In this document: positions 47,196 through 57,386 of the stretch, piece by piece | How positions within the stretch are numbered: the stretch's first letter is position 1 | How the letters are laid out: every line of letters begins with the position of its first letter | From: Ilex aquifolium | Taxonomy: Eukaryota; Streptophyta; Magnoliopsida; Aquifoliales; Aquifoliaceae | Assembly (NCBI GenBank): GCA_951799425.1 | Contig: OX637395.1 | Span: 37,410,323 to 37,474,322, forward strand | Reading direction: 5' to 3' | DNA: 64,000 bases | Notes under the pieces: model-generated | Database searches by the model: none | Seen by the model: only the letters and a program-made list of their open reading frames with translations | What the model was told of the DNA's origin: nothing | Program-made: the position numbers and the translations under genes

Positions 47196-48306
47196 AGCAA
47201 CGGCTATGCTATTGAAATTGGTACCGCATGGGCTCTTAATGGAACCCAACTTTATGAGTTTGAATTGAGACGAATTCATTTTTTTTAAAACAACATAAAA
47301 ATTTGTTCAAATTCAACTTATTTAGAAAATGAATCGAACCTAAGTCGAACCTGAGCCGATCCCGAGTAACTCGACTATTTTACATATAAATGAGTCAAAT
47401 TTTACGAGTTTAAGCCTTAAACGAGTCTAAAAATTGTTCGACTTCAGCTCATTTAGAATACGAGTCGAACTTGAGTTAAGTCTTGTCCGAGTTCAAGTCA
47501 GAGCCGAGTCCGATTAACTCGATTCAATTATCAGTCATGTCAATAATAACTATTAATTTTAAATTAAAAAACTTATAATTATTACTTAAAAATAATAAAA
47601 ATTATAAAATAAGAAAATTACATTCATAGTGCGTTCTTATTAGTTTAAAACTAGATGTAAGGTACCAAAAAAATGATTTTCAGTACCATAATAAAGCTCG
47701 CGAAAGTTCTAAATCTGCTTATATTCCTATTGTACCCCGTAGAACTATCAAATAAAAATTGCAATTGACTTTTCCTCACTCTCTTGCATTTTCTCAAATC
47801 ATAAGTTATAAAATAAATATGATAATTGAAAATATGACAAGCTTTTCAACAAAAATAAGATTTATGTTTGAATAAAATTATGATATACAATCTCGCTCAT
47901 GTATCACTCATTGACGAATCGACTGCTCTTCTCTTTTCCTTTGAATTGTTGTTAACCGCTCATGGAGATCGCTCCATGTTCATGTACTTGAGCCCGCTCT
48001 ATTTGATACTTAGATTTAATAGCAAAATTATTTTTTTCCCATGCTCATAAAAAAAAAAAAGAAAAAAAGATATCAGGGGTGAAATGGGAACTCAAATAGA
48101 TAACGCACTTGTTGGAATTGCCTAAAGTAATATTTACTGATCTATTTGAAAAATCCATATAAGACTTTATATGGGCATGTTATAAAATAATAAATAATTG
48201 TTAGTAATAAATAATAAATAAAACATTTTATCCTACCCTTATTTTAAAATTTGGATAAAGTTTGGATTCATTATTCTAATACTAGTATCATGTGTTGGAT
48301 AGGATA
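47196..48306. other. Non-coding spacer
   Basis: No gene seen. About 47,270-47,560 is a GAGTC/CTCGA-rich plant repeat similar in style to 7260-7600. Confidence 0.45.
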
Positions 48307-48309
48307 TTA

Positions 48310-49131
48310 GTGCATGTTTGTTTGGTGGATTAAATATGTGTGGTATTGAAAATGTATTCTTTACATTTTCAATACCAATGGAAATTAGTACCGGTAATAG
48401 AAAGTATTTCAAGTCTTTCTTATGTTTGTTTGTTTAATAGGTACTATGGTGAGTCTCACAAACAACCATCTATTCTATTATATCTTATATGACAAATATA
48501 CCATTTTACTCTTAACATCATTAATTCCATTACTCCGTTTGTGTAACGCTTTTGCACAATGTTTGGTATAATACATGATATAACAATTCATACCCAAAAA
48601 ATTCCGGATAATGTAAAAAATTCACATAAAAATAAAGAATCTGATGCTATGAATTGGTGATATCATAAAAAAAAATTAAAAAAAAAAAAAAATCGGTGAC
48701 ACCGTACGCTTAAACATAATACAAGGAAAAAATTTTAAAAAAAATCGATAACACCGTACGCTTAAACATAATATAAGGAAAAAATTCAAAATAATTTTTA
48801 AAAAAAAACCGGTGACGCCGTACGCTTAAACATAATATAAGAAAAAAATTCATTTTATATGTAAACTCTTAACAGAGGAGGGCATTTGTGTTATTTTTCT
48901 CTTATACTGTCCTTTCATTTATATCATGAAGATAATACCATCGGGTAAGTGGTATACATTAATATCATGTACAAGGTTTAACGGACACTGTGCAAACCGG
49001 GTCGATATTACGACCCAAAAAATAGTATTGTGCGTAAAATGCCAAACAAAAAAGGTAATAAGTGGGCTCCAGGTACTATTTCCTTCTATCCCACCCTATA
49101 ATACAATTTAATCCCCCAAACAAACATACCC
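48310..49131. mobile_element. Tourist-like (PIF/Harbinger) element, 822 bp
   Basis: Ends GTGCATGTTTGTTTGGTGG and, inverted, GGGTATGTTTGTTTGGGGG, both followed by ATTAAAT. TSD TTA at 48,307-48,309 and 49,132-49,134. Non-coding. It contains three ~65-bp tandem repeats built on 'ccgtacgcttaaacataat' at about 48,690-48,850. Confidence 0.8.
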
Positions 49132-49292
49132 TTAGTGTATAATATTATTATTTTGGGTAAATTACACTGTCACCCCCTGACTTTTTGGTTTATTACACGA
49201 ACACCCCCTGACTTTTGACAAATGGCACCGAACTCCCCTGACATTTAAAACTTATAACAGTCACACCCCTTCTAACTAACGGACGTTAAACT

Positions 49293-50280
49293 TAGGCCTG
49301 TCAAAATCCGACACAACACGATTAACCGACACGAATTAAACGGGTTTGGGTAAGACCTTAATGGGTTCGGGTGATAAACGGGTTAACCCATTAAACACTT
49401 TTAATAAACGGGTCGTGTTCGGGTGAGACATCTCAACCCGTTTATCACCCGTTTAAAAAATTAATATAATAAAAAATTAATAATTATTTTAAAAAATTTA
49501 GGGGTGCAGTCCCAGAGGGCCTTCTAGCAGTTCTAAAGTCAAGGTTGTGAAAATTTCTTTGTTTTTGATTGGTACCATATTATTGAAGCAGATTAATAAT
49601 TTGTGGTAATTTAATGTTTTGAACAGGATATGAGTGCTGAGATGGTGGATAGCTCCCTTATAGTAGGCTTGTGGAGAACTATGAAAGAATATGGGAATTC
49701 TCAGTTGCCATAGTTGTCTGTATTGAACTCGTCTCACTGCAATGTTTGTTTACACTTCTGTTTAATTTCCAATATGTTCTAAGGTTTGCTGTGAACATCC
49801 TGTTCACTCATGGTCTGAGCTTTTGGGTTTGCTGCAAACATCTTGTTCACCCATGGTCTGAGCTTGGTCTAAATATTGCTGTGAACACAGTGAAAATTTT
49901 TAGGTCTGCACAGTGAACACAACAATACTTGAATCCCACATCAACAAATTTAAATGAAAGAGACCCTTCCATGCCTATAAAAAGCTGCAACCCATTTCTT
50001 TAGTTATTTAACCTTTTCATTCGCTTTTTCAAGTGGCACTCAACTGAAAATCTTTTAATTAAGAGAGTTCAGATGTTGTGAGTAATTAATGGAGTTTAAA
50101 ATTTTAATAGAATAATTTTTTGGTGTGGGTTAAAATTTTAATAAAATTAAACGTGTTACCTGTTTATTAAACGGTTCGTGTTCGTGTTGAGATTTTTCAT
50201 CCGTTTATTAAACGTGTCGTATATGAGTTTATATGTTTTTCACCCGTCACCCGTTTAACCCGACACGTTTGACACCCCTA
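49293..50280. mobile_element. Non-autonomous hAT with promoter-like cassette, nested in the MULE
   Basis: Ends TAGGCCTGTCAAAATCCGACA and, inverted, TAGGGGTGTCAAACGTGTCG, with 8-bp TSD GTTAAACT (49,285-49,292 and 50,281-50,288). Both ends carry 'cgggttaa/ttaacccg' motifs. The middle has a ~60-bp tandem duplication ('gtgaacatcctgttcac...ggtctgagctt', about 49,780-49,880) and a USE/TATA cassette. It belongs to the same family as the element at 53,991. Confidence 0.88.
49933..49982 (+). promoter_or_regulatory. snRNA-type USE + TATA cassette in the 49.3-kb hAT
   Basis: ATCCCACATCA (one mismatch to the plant snRNA upstream sequence element RTCCCACATCG), 32 bp, then TATAAAA (49,976-49,982). A more degenerate opposite-strand counterpart (ATTCCCATATTC ... 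TATAAG) lies at about 49,655-49,702. Confidence 0.5.
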
Positions 50281-50814
50281 GTTAAACTTGTTAACAGTCA
50301 AAACTAAGGTCATCAATCATAATTCTCAAAATACCAAAAATACCCTCCAAATTTACCCAACCTCTCATTTATTTTTTTAATCTATATATGAAATATATAT
50401 ATATTAAAATTTAACACTTATATGTTTAATTTCTAAATACATTACATTAATAAATAAAATATTAATTTTTTTTTGTTTATTAAATAATATTTGGTACTAT
50501 TAGTACAATTTTAAAAATAATCAATTTTTTAAAACCTTAATAATTACCTAATCCAATTATCTCATATTAAATTTATTCTTGCCACCATCACCACCAGTTC
50601 TGCCACCATCACCACTGCCTAAACCTAATCACCGCAATAGTGCATCTGCCACCCAGCACATCCAAACATCACCAGCACACAGAGAGAGATAACAGAGACA
50701 GAGGGAGAGAGAACAGAGACAGAGAACATTACACCCAAATCAACCATCACAGTTAATCACCACCCATCGCCACCTCCACACCACAAAAACCACCACCACC
50801 ACCTCCTCCTCCTC

Positions 50815-50859
<45 letters not shown>

Positions 50860-51484
50860 TACATAGAACACTGCCCCTGCCACCACAACAATGGGTTTCG
50901 AAAATTACACAAAACTTCTGATAAAGAATTAGATCTGTAAATCCAACACCACCGCCACCACTGTGGTGGGTTTCGGAAACCACCCAGACACCAACCACCA
51001 CCAAACCAAATCGAACCCTATAATCGAACCCAACAACCACATTCTTCTCTTTCACCTCCATTTCCATTACCCACCACCAATCATCGCCTCCACACCATGG
51101 AAACCGCTTCCACATCCTCTCTCTCTCTCTCTGCCTATGTGTATATATATATATGTATGTATATACATATATACACACACATGCACACACGGAGATGGGC
51201 TGAGGGAGAGAGAGAGAAGACTGATGATTGGGATCGTTGGTGGGAGAGAGAGAGAGAGAGATATTGGGGTTTGGGTTTAGGTTTTGTGTTAAACAGAGGG
51301 GCAAAGGTTTGAGTTTGGGTTTGGGTTGGGTTAAACAGAGGGGCAAAGTTATCTTTTTATTAGGAGAGTTAACTCCGTCTAACTATTGGGGTCTTAGTGT
51401 AATTTTTAAAATGTGAGAGGGTATCCGTGTAATAAAGCCAAAAGTTAGGGGGTGTTAGTGTAGTGTAATTTACCCTATTATTTT

Positions 51485-52976
51485 TTTTTGAAAACTTATG
51501 ATATTAAGTTCAAAAAGTCAAAAGACACACTATATCAGTGCATAATTCTTTAGCCTACTAGGATACTATTGTCATTTAACATATTATTTATTACCACGTG
51601 TCTCTTTTAATATTATCTATGATATGACATTACCTTATACCAAGCATGTGGTGTTAAACGACACTTAGAATCGGCCGACACTAAAATATCTTTAAGACGC
51701 TTCGTCACATGATCCAAACTTGGTATTAAATAACGATTGTATTAATTTATTCCAATCTCCTCCTTTGGGGAGATATTACGGTATTATTGGCGGTATCATA
51801 CTAAAAATTATAAAATTTAAGGCTAAATTATAAATATTTTAATGTATAAATTACAACTTTTAAAGGATATGATCGATCATGAGATGTTCAATCAATACCA
51901 AAGTTACAACTTTTAAATGTTAGATTACAACTTTCAAACGTCAACTTATAAATCATAAAAAAGAAGTTACAATTATTCAAGAGAAACTTATAATCGATCA
52001 TGACCTTCATTTGAACGGTTTGTAACTTTTCTTTTTAAATTTATAACTTTACCGTAAAAAATTTATAATTAGCGATACAATACCAAATTTTTTTTTTTTT
52101 TCTGAGTACCATAGAGTTTCCCCCTCCTTATACCCCAAACAAACATGCCCCGGGTTTTTGGTGTAAAAAATAAAAATAAAAATAAAATTAAAGTTTACCA
52201 ACAATTTTTTTCGTACTATGATAACATTTTATGATCGATTATGAATTTATCTCGAAAGAGTATAATTACCACAAACATTATGTGTCATATCATAACTACC
52301 CTATAATCAATCATTATAGTTTTTCACGAAATAATTGGTGTCAACTGTCACCAACAATTAATCTACGGAAATCAAATGGGCCATTCGGAGTATGGTTTAG
52401 GCCCAAAGGACCGGTCCCATTCATGTCTAATAACAATGAGATTTAACCAAGAGTATAAGAGAGAGGACGAAAAATCTTAGTAATTTCTAATTAACAATAA
52501 ATAATTCGAATAAGAGTTTTGGCATTATTCCAAATATTAGACTAAATCTATTCGATTAGGATCTGAATTCACTTAATCAAGAGATGTATTATTATTTTAT
52601 TTTTTTTACCAATTATCTAAATCTATGTCCATTATATGATGTTTCGTAGATTTAAATTTAGATTCATCAATATCTAATTATAATAAAAAAATTATATAAA
52701 TATATATTTAATTATTTATAACTAAAATAAATTATTATTTGTTGAATAAAATTGAGTTAAATTTCATTTGTAAGTTGTTAAAATCAATTTTAATTAAATT
52801 ATTTGGACAAATATCTAATTTATAACGAATTTTGATACGAATTGTAGAAATATTTAAAATTTGTATTTAAATCAGTAAAAATTTAATTTAAATTTCATCC
52901 GTTAACATGACTAATTGATACTATTTATAGAGCACAATAATACAAAGAAAAATAATACCGATTTTGATACTCTCTA
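51485..52976. other. Non-coding spacer
   Basis: AT-rich. A lone 'ccccaaacaaacatgcccc' at about 52,133-52,151 looks like a Tourist-type end, but I found no partner or TSD. No gene seen. Confidence 0.45.
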
Positions 52977-52979
52977 TTA

Positions 52980-53340
52980 GAGTATCTCCAACCATGACTT
53001 AAATTTTTACTCAAATTTGAGTTAGTATTTGAGTAATAAGCTTGATTTGATACAAATGGCTCAAATGGACAAACTCAAATTTAAAGAAGGAGAAATTTAA
53101 ATTTCAATGAAGGTAAACCCAAAATTAAATGAGAGTCAAGATGACCATTGGATCTTTAAAAGAGGGTGAAATCTCACCATTAAAGATTTGGGTAAGGATT
53201 TGAGTCTCCCTTAATTTGAGTAAAAAAAAGAGTCTCCCTTGATTTGGTATAAGTTTGAGTAAGGGTTAGAGCAAGTTTTTTAAATTTTTTTACACAAATT
53301 TAAATTTGAGTCTAAATTTGAGTAAGAGTTAGAGATGCCC
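52980..53340. mobile_element. Tourist-like MITE, 361 bp
   Basis: Ends GAGTATCTCCAACC and, inverted, GGGCATCTCTAACTC, flanked by TTA at 52,977-52,979 and 53,341-53,343. The interior is built from 'actcaaatttgag' inverted motifs. Confidence 0.72.
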
Positions 53341-54310
53341 TTACAATTTCACTCCATAACAGATGACTTATTGTGTGGACATATCGAGTGGCAATAAAAA
53401 AGAGTTTCTCAATTCACCATTTACTATTTTAGCAGTTGGCTTAATGGTCACTACTTGGGCTATTAATAGACCGAATTTCAGTCCAAATTTGATTAGTTGG
53501 AGGGAATCGAGACGGCTCGGCAGGCCCCAAGGCGACACGTGTACAAATGAAGCCGTTACGGAGTGCAGGAGCCGAGTACAAGGGAATACGCCGAGTACAA
53601 GGAAATACGCCGAGTAGTAAGCAGGAGCCGAGAAGGCGCTGTTCCATGGAGCCAGGAATGAACCTCTGACACCAGCAATTAATGAGATATGACCCAGCAT
53701 TTATGAAGACGTGAGTGACTTAGACAGCATTAAATGCGCCTCTGCATCCTCGAAGACCCAAACTGACAGTGATGAGTGAATGCATTAATGACTGTGATGC
53801 CGAGTTCTCACATAGGGCCGAGTGCCCCTAAACACCGAGTACTCGGGTGTAGGCGTCAGACACCGTTCATAGGCACTCAAGTGCCTTGATAGCCTGATGA
53901 ACTCGGCGTTGCCCCGAGGTTGGATATCCCCCCGCCGAGCATTGATGGCGCGGGAATTTAGGTAAAAATCACTCATTACATATGGGTAATTAGGGGTGTC
54001 AAACGTGTTGGGTTAAACGGTTACGTGTCGGGTTAAACGGGTGACGGGTGAAAAACATATAAACCCGTACACGACACGTTTAATAAATGGGTAAAAAATC
54101 CCAACACGAACACGACTCGTTTAATAAACGGGTAACACGACATAACTCGTTTAACCCGTTAAATTTTATTAAAATTATTTTACTAAAATTTTAAACTCCA
54201 CTAATTACCCACAACATCAAAACTCTTTTTATTAAAAAAGTTTCAGTTGGGTGCCACTTGCTTTTGTAAGTGGAAGGCAAAGGTGAAGGGCTAAACAAAT
54301 GGGTGCAGCC

Positions 54311-54361
54311 TTTTATAGGCATGAGAGAGTTCTCATTCACTTAAATTAGTCGATGTGGGAT
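54311..54361 (-). promoter_or_regulatory. snRNA-type USE + TATA cassette, leftward
   Basis: On the minus strand: ATCCCACATCG (exact match to RTCCCACATCG, at 54,351-54,361), 33 bp, then TATAAAA (54,311-54,317). A spacing of about 33-35 bp is that of Pol II-transcribed plant snRNA genes; Pol III (U6-type) genes have about 10 bp less. No known snRNA follows. Confidence 0.6.
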
Positions 54362-54428
54362 TCCAACCAAAAGCTTTCAAGGATGTCTTCACTGTGTTCA
54401 CACTTCTCTCACAACTCACAAGTTTTGA

Positions 54429-54480
54429 ATCCCACATCGGTAGATTTGCAAGGAAGGAGACCTCCTCCTTGCCTATAAAA
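54429..54480 (+). promoter_or_regulatory. snRNA-type USE + TATA cassette, rightward
   Basis: ATCCCACATCG (54,429-54,439), 34 bp, TATAAAA (54,474-54,480). Homologous to the leftward cassette and arranged head-to-head with it. Sequence downstream is T-rich and ends near 'aaaaatcttttaatta'; it is not a known snRNA. Confidence 0.6.
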
Positions 54481-55112
54481 AGTGAAGTCCATTCTTTTCT
54501 TCATCATTTAATTTTTTTATTTGTTTTTCCAAGTGTTCACTAATAAAAATCTTTTAATTAAAAGACTGAATATTTGGATAGTTAATTTTAATAAATTCTG
54601 ATTATTTTTTTTAAAATAATTATGAATTTATAATTTATTATTATATTAAATTTATTTAAACGGGTTATAAATGGGTTGACATGTCTCACTCGAACACGAC
54701 TCGTTTATTAAACGTGTTAAACGGGTTGACCCGTTTAACACGTGAACCCGTTAAGGTCTCACCCAAACCCGTTTAATCAGCGGTTAATCGTGTCGGTTAA
54801 TCGTGTCGTGTTGAATTTTGACAGGCCTATGGGTAATGGCAACAGGTATTGATTGCTGAGACAACCCCAGTGTCAGAGCAATCATTACAGGTTTGTGTAT
54901 AAATACTCCTCAGAACAATGAGCAAAGGTACGCAAAATCTATCTAGAATTCACAGAAGGAGAGCTTTCCCCCATCCTTACTAACTAAAGCTTCGGAGGGG
55001 ATAAGCCGGGCGTGCGCCTGGCTCCCTTTTTCCTAACCTTGTGATTGTTTCAGGGTCCGCTATCAGCCCAGCCGCTACTCAATATTGATTGCAGGAATTA
55101 TCCCGTGCAATT

Positions 55113-55130
55113 TGGCGCCGTCTGTGGGAA
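55113..55130 (+). promoter_or_regulatory. Primer binding site
   Basis: TGGCGCCGTCTGTGGGAA starts three bases after the LTR end. Its first nine bases are complementary to the 3' end of plant tRNA-Asp (…ACGGCGCCA). The same 'TTTGGCGCCGTCTGTGGGA' sequence is usual in Tat/Athila elements. Confidence 0.7.
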
Positions 55131-55161
55131 CAAACAACCTTTCTTTTGTAGCGGTTACATC

Positions 55162-57386
55162 ATGGTGAATACTCGATCCCAAGGGGAGGGGATAGGGAGC
55201 TTGCACGCGAGGAACGTAGGGGCTATACGTCTCCCACTGGTTAGAGAAGGAAGCCCAGCGCGCCAGTCAGCTGGGGTTGAACGTTCTTCCCAACGAACGT
55301 TCCTCATGGATCAGGGACCAGGGGGCAAATCCCCTCGGCCCGTGACATCGTTGAGATGGTGGAGGAACGTATGGGGGAACGCATGAGAGAACTAGAGAGA
55401 GACAACGCCAAGGTGCGGCGTAGACTGAGAGAGTTCGAGCAATCAGCAAACGCCAGCTGGCACACCCGAGAACCTTTCGATCGGAGCCCCAGCCGACAAG
55501 AATCCAGGAGAACGAGGCCTGAGACCCCCGTGAGAAATCGGCGCGGGCGCTCAGCCGAAAGACAAGGTCTGCGAAAACGGCAGAGGCATGCACCCGAAGA
55601 AGGGCCCGGGGAAATCCGTCGGGGAGCAAGCCTTTCATGGTGGGACTTCCGCCGAGGGATTCCTCGAGATGTCTTATCCACGGAGTCCCAGGCAGAATCT
55701 ACCGCAAGGAGGCCTAGAGAGGCCAAGTACCCGGGAAAGCTCGAGGGTGGTGTGCACAGAGGACCGCAACCCAGGGGGGATGACGAGCAGATATCCTCTC
55801 CGTTTGTGCGTTCCATCAGAGAAACTGAAATGCCGAGGAAGTTTGCCGTCCCCCGGTTCAAGGCGTACGATGGGAGGACCGATCCTGAGAGTCACCTTCG
55901 GCATTACAAACAACTGATGTCGATTTATGACACTGACCAGAGGGTGTTATGCCGGGTCTTCCCCATGAGTCTGGGGGATACCGCTATGAAGTGGTATGAA
56001 AGTTTGGCCCCGGAAAGCATTGAGTGTTGGAAGCAGATGGCCGAGCTCTTCAAGGCGCGGTTCATCACCAGCACCAAGAAGCCGAAAGACATCGGCGCCC
56101 TGCTCACCCTTAGGAGGAGGAACGGGGAGTCCCTCCGACAGTATGCCATACGATACTGGGATGAGGTTAATGAGGTGGATGCGTGCTCGGAAGCGATGGC
56201 TGCTGCGTCTTTCCGGCTAGGATTGTCCCGGGACACCGGCTTTTACCGGTCCCTTACTAAGAGGGGTCATGGGGACATGAGGGACTTAATGGCGCGCATA
56301 GACAAGTATGCTCGAGTCGAGGAAGAGGCCACCGTTCCCGAGAATAGAGCAGCAATGCCAAGGAAGAAAGAGAGGGAGCCACAGTCTCGGGGTGCACCCA
56401 TTACGCCACCAAGCCGCTTGTCTTTTCAGGGGGTTAACACGGTTTTCAAGGAGCCCATTTACAGAATGTTGAGAAAAATAAGATACCAGCCTTATTTCAG
56501 GTGGCCCCCAAAGATGATAGGCGACCCGACTACGAAAGACACAACAGTCAGATGTTCCTACCATAGGGATTTTGGCCATATGACCGAAGACTGCAAAGCA
56601 TACAAGTCATTCCTTGAACAGTTGGTCCGAGACGGACACCTTGGAGAGTTCATTGACCAAAAGCCCCGCCGAAGGGTGGTTGAGGAGAGGGCGGAGTCGC
56701 CCCGGGAAGTTGTTCCTGTAATTAACGTTATACATGCCTGTACAGTTGAAAGGCCGACGTATAATGTCTTCCAAGCAGAACGCAGGAGAGTGTCGCAGGC
56801 TTTGAAAGTCGAACAGAGCGAGTGGACAGAACAGTCCACTAAGAGGCCACGGCTGGTTCACGAGGCCATCAGTTTCTCTGACGACGACTTAGGGGGGGTG
56901 GCCCTGCCGCATGATGATGCACTTGTCATCACCTTACGAATCGATAAATTTGACATGAGGAGGATCCTGGTGGACTCAGGAAGCTCGTCCGAGGTGATGT
57001 ACGACGACCTCTTCCGGAAGTTGGGCCTAACCCGCAAGGACTTGAAGCCTGTCCAAACCCCTCTTGTCGGTTTCAACGGCTCGAGTGCTCTTCCACTCGG
57101 CAAGATCAGTTTGATGGTTCAAGCAGCAATCGTTTCGGTCCCGGTGGAGTTTTTGGTGATAGACTCTGATTCCCCATACAATGCCATTATGGGAAGGACA
57201 TGGCTGCACGCCATTAGGGCAGTCCACTCCAGCTATCATCAGAAAATAAAGTTCCCCACCCCGCGCGGCATCATGGAGATCCGAGGGGATCAGTTGGCCG
57301 CCAAAAATTGTTTCTATGCCGCGATGAAGACAGGATTGGGAGCCCGACTTGAAGACCGTAACCCCGAGGACGTGGTGGCCAAATAG
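55162..57386 (+). pseudogene. gag-protease of the Tat element, frameshifted near the start
   Basis: The likely start is ATG 55,162 (MVNTRSQ, usual for this group). About 170-200 bases later, near 55,310-55,330, the frame changes; the rest is open from 55,356 to a TAG at 57,384-57,386. The main frame has an Arg/Glu-rich N-terminus, then the retrotransposon gag core around 55,950-56,330 (MSLGDTAMKWYESL). A CCHC-like knuckle near 56,545-56,595 reads CSYHRDFGHMTEDC. The aspartic protease active site is VDSGSSSEV, with DSG at 56,973-56,981. Gag builds the particle and the protease matures the polyprotein. The terminal TAG is followed by CAATCA; see findings. Confidence 0.85.

Larger units (their letters stand above)
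49155..51475. mobile_element. MULE-type element with about 100-bp TIRs
   Basis: Long TIRs start GGGTAAATTACACT and include 'caccccctgacttttt' and 'tttattacacg' on both sides. The flanking 9-bp TSD is TATTATTTT (49,146-49,154 and 51,476-51,484), the standard Mutator-like signature. After removing the nested hAT the element is about 1.3 kb and non-coding. The right half has CCA/CTC-rich and CT microsatellites (50,819-50,854) and a TA/CA tract near 51,140-51,190; frames over these are spurious. Confidence 0.88.
53991..54829. mobile_element. Non-autonomous hAT with divergent promoter-like cassettes, in the 5' LTR
   Basis: Ends TAGGGGTGTCAAACGTGTTG and, inverted, TAGGCCTGTCAAAATTCAAC, with 8-bp TSD TGGGTAAT (53,983-53,990 and 54,830-54,837). 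Opposite orientation to, and related to, the element at 49,293. Subterminal 'aaacgggt/acccgttt' motifs are abundant. No transposase. The centre holds two back-to-back USE + TATA cassettes. Confidence 0.88.
53498..55109 (+). mobile_element. 5' LTR of the Tat-lineage Gypsy element
   Basis: GC-richer than its surroundings, with repeated 'gccgagtac' words. A TATA box (TATAAATA, 54,898-54,905) lies near the 3' end. The LTR ends 'cccgtgca' just before the primer binding site. The left border at TGGAGGG (53,498) is my best estimate; the 3' LTR is outside the window so it cannot be checked. Without the nested hAT and one TSD the LTR is about 765 bp. Confidence 0.6.

Noticed and set aside
46791-47279. 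162-codon minus-strand frame over the orphan J-gene promoter
   Set aside because: It runs through promoter-homologous sequence that is non-coding at the parental gene and ends at the duplicated start region.
50855-51346. 163-codon minus-strand frame in the MULE
   Set aside because: Spans CT, TA and CCA microsatellites and reaches into the TIR; composition artefact.
51640-52151. Possible Tourist element ending at 'ccccaaacaaacatgcccc'
   Set aside because: No inverted partner and no TSD could be found on the left.
53368-53700. Open frames at the start of the Tat LTR
   Set aside because: Straddle the LTR border and show no domain; spurious.
54474-54600. snRNA gene downstream of the USE/TATA cassette
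   Set aside because: The sequence after the TATA box does not resemble U1, U2, U4, U5 or U6 starts and has no Sm-site-plus-hairpin pattern I could see.
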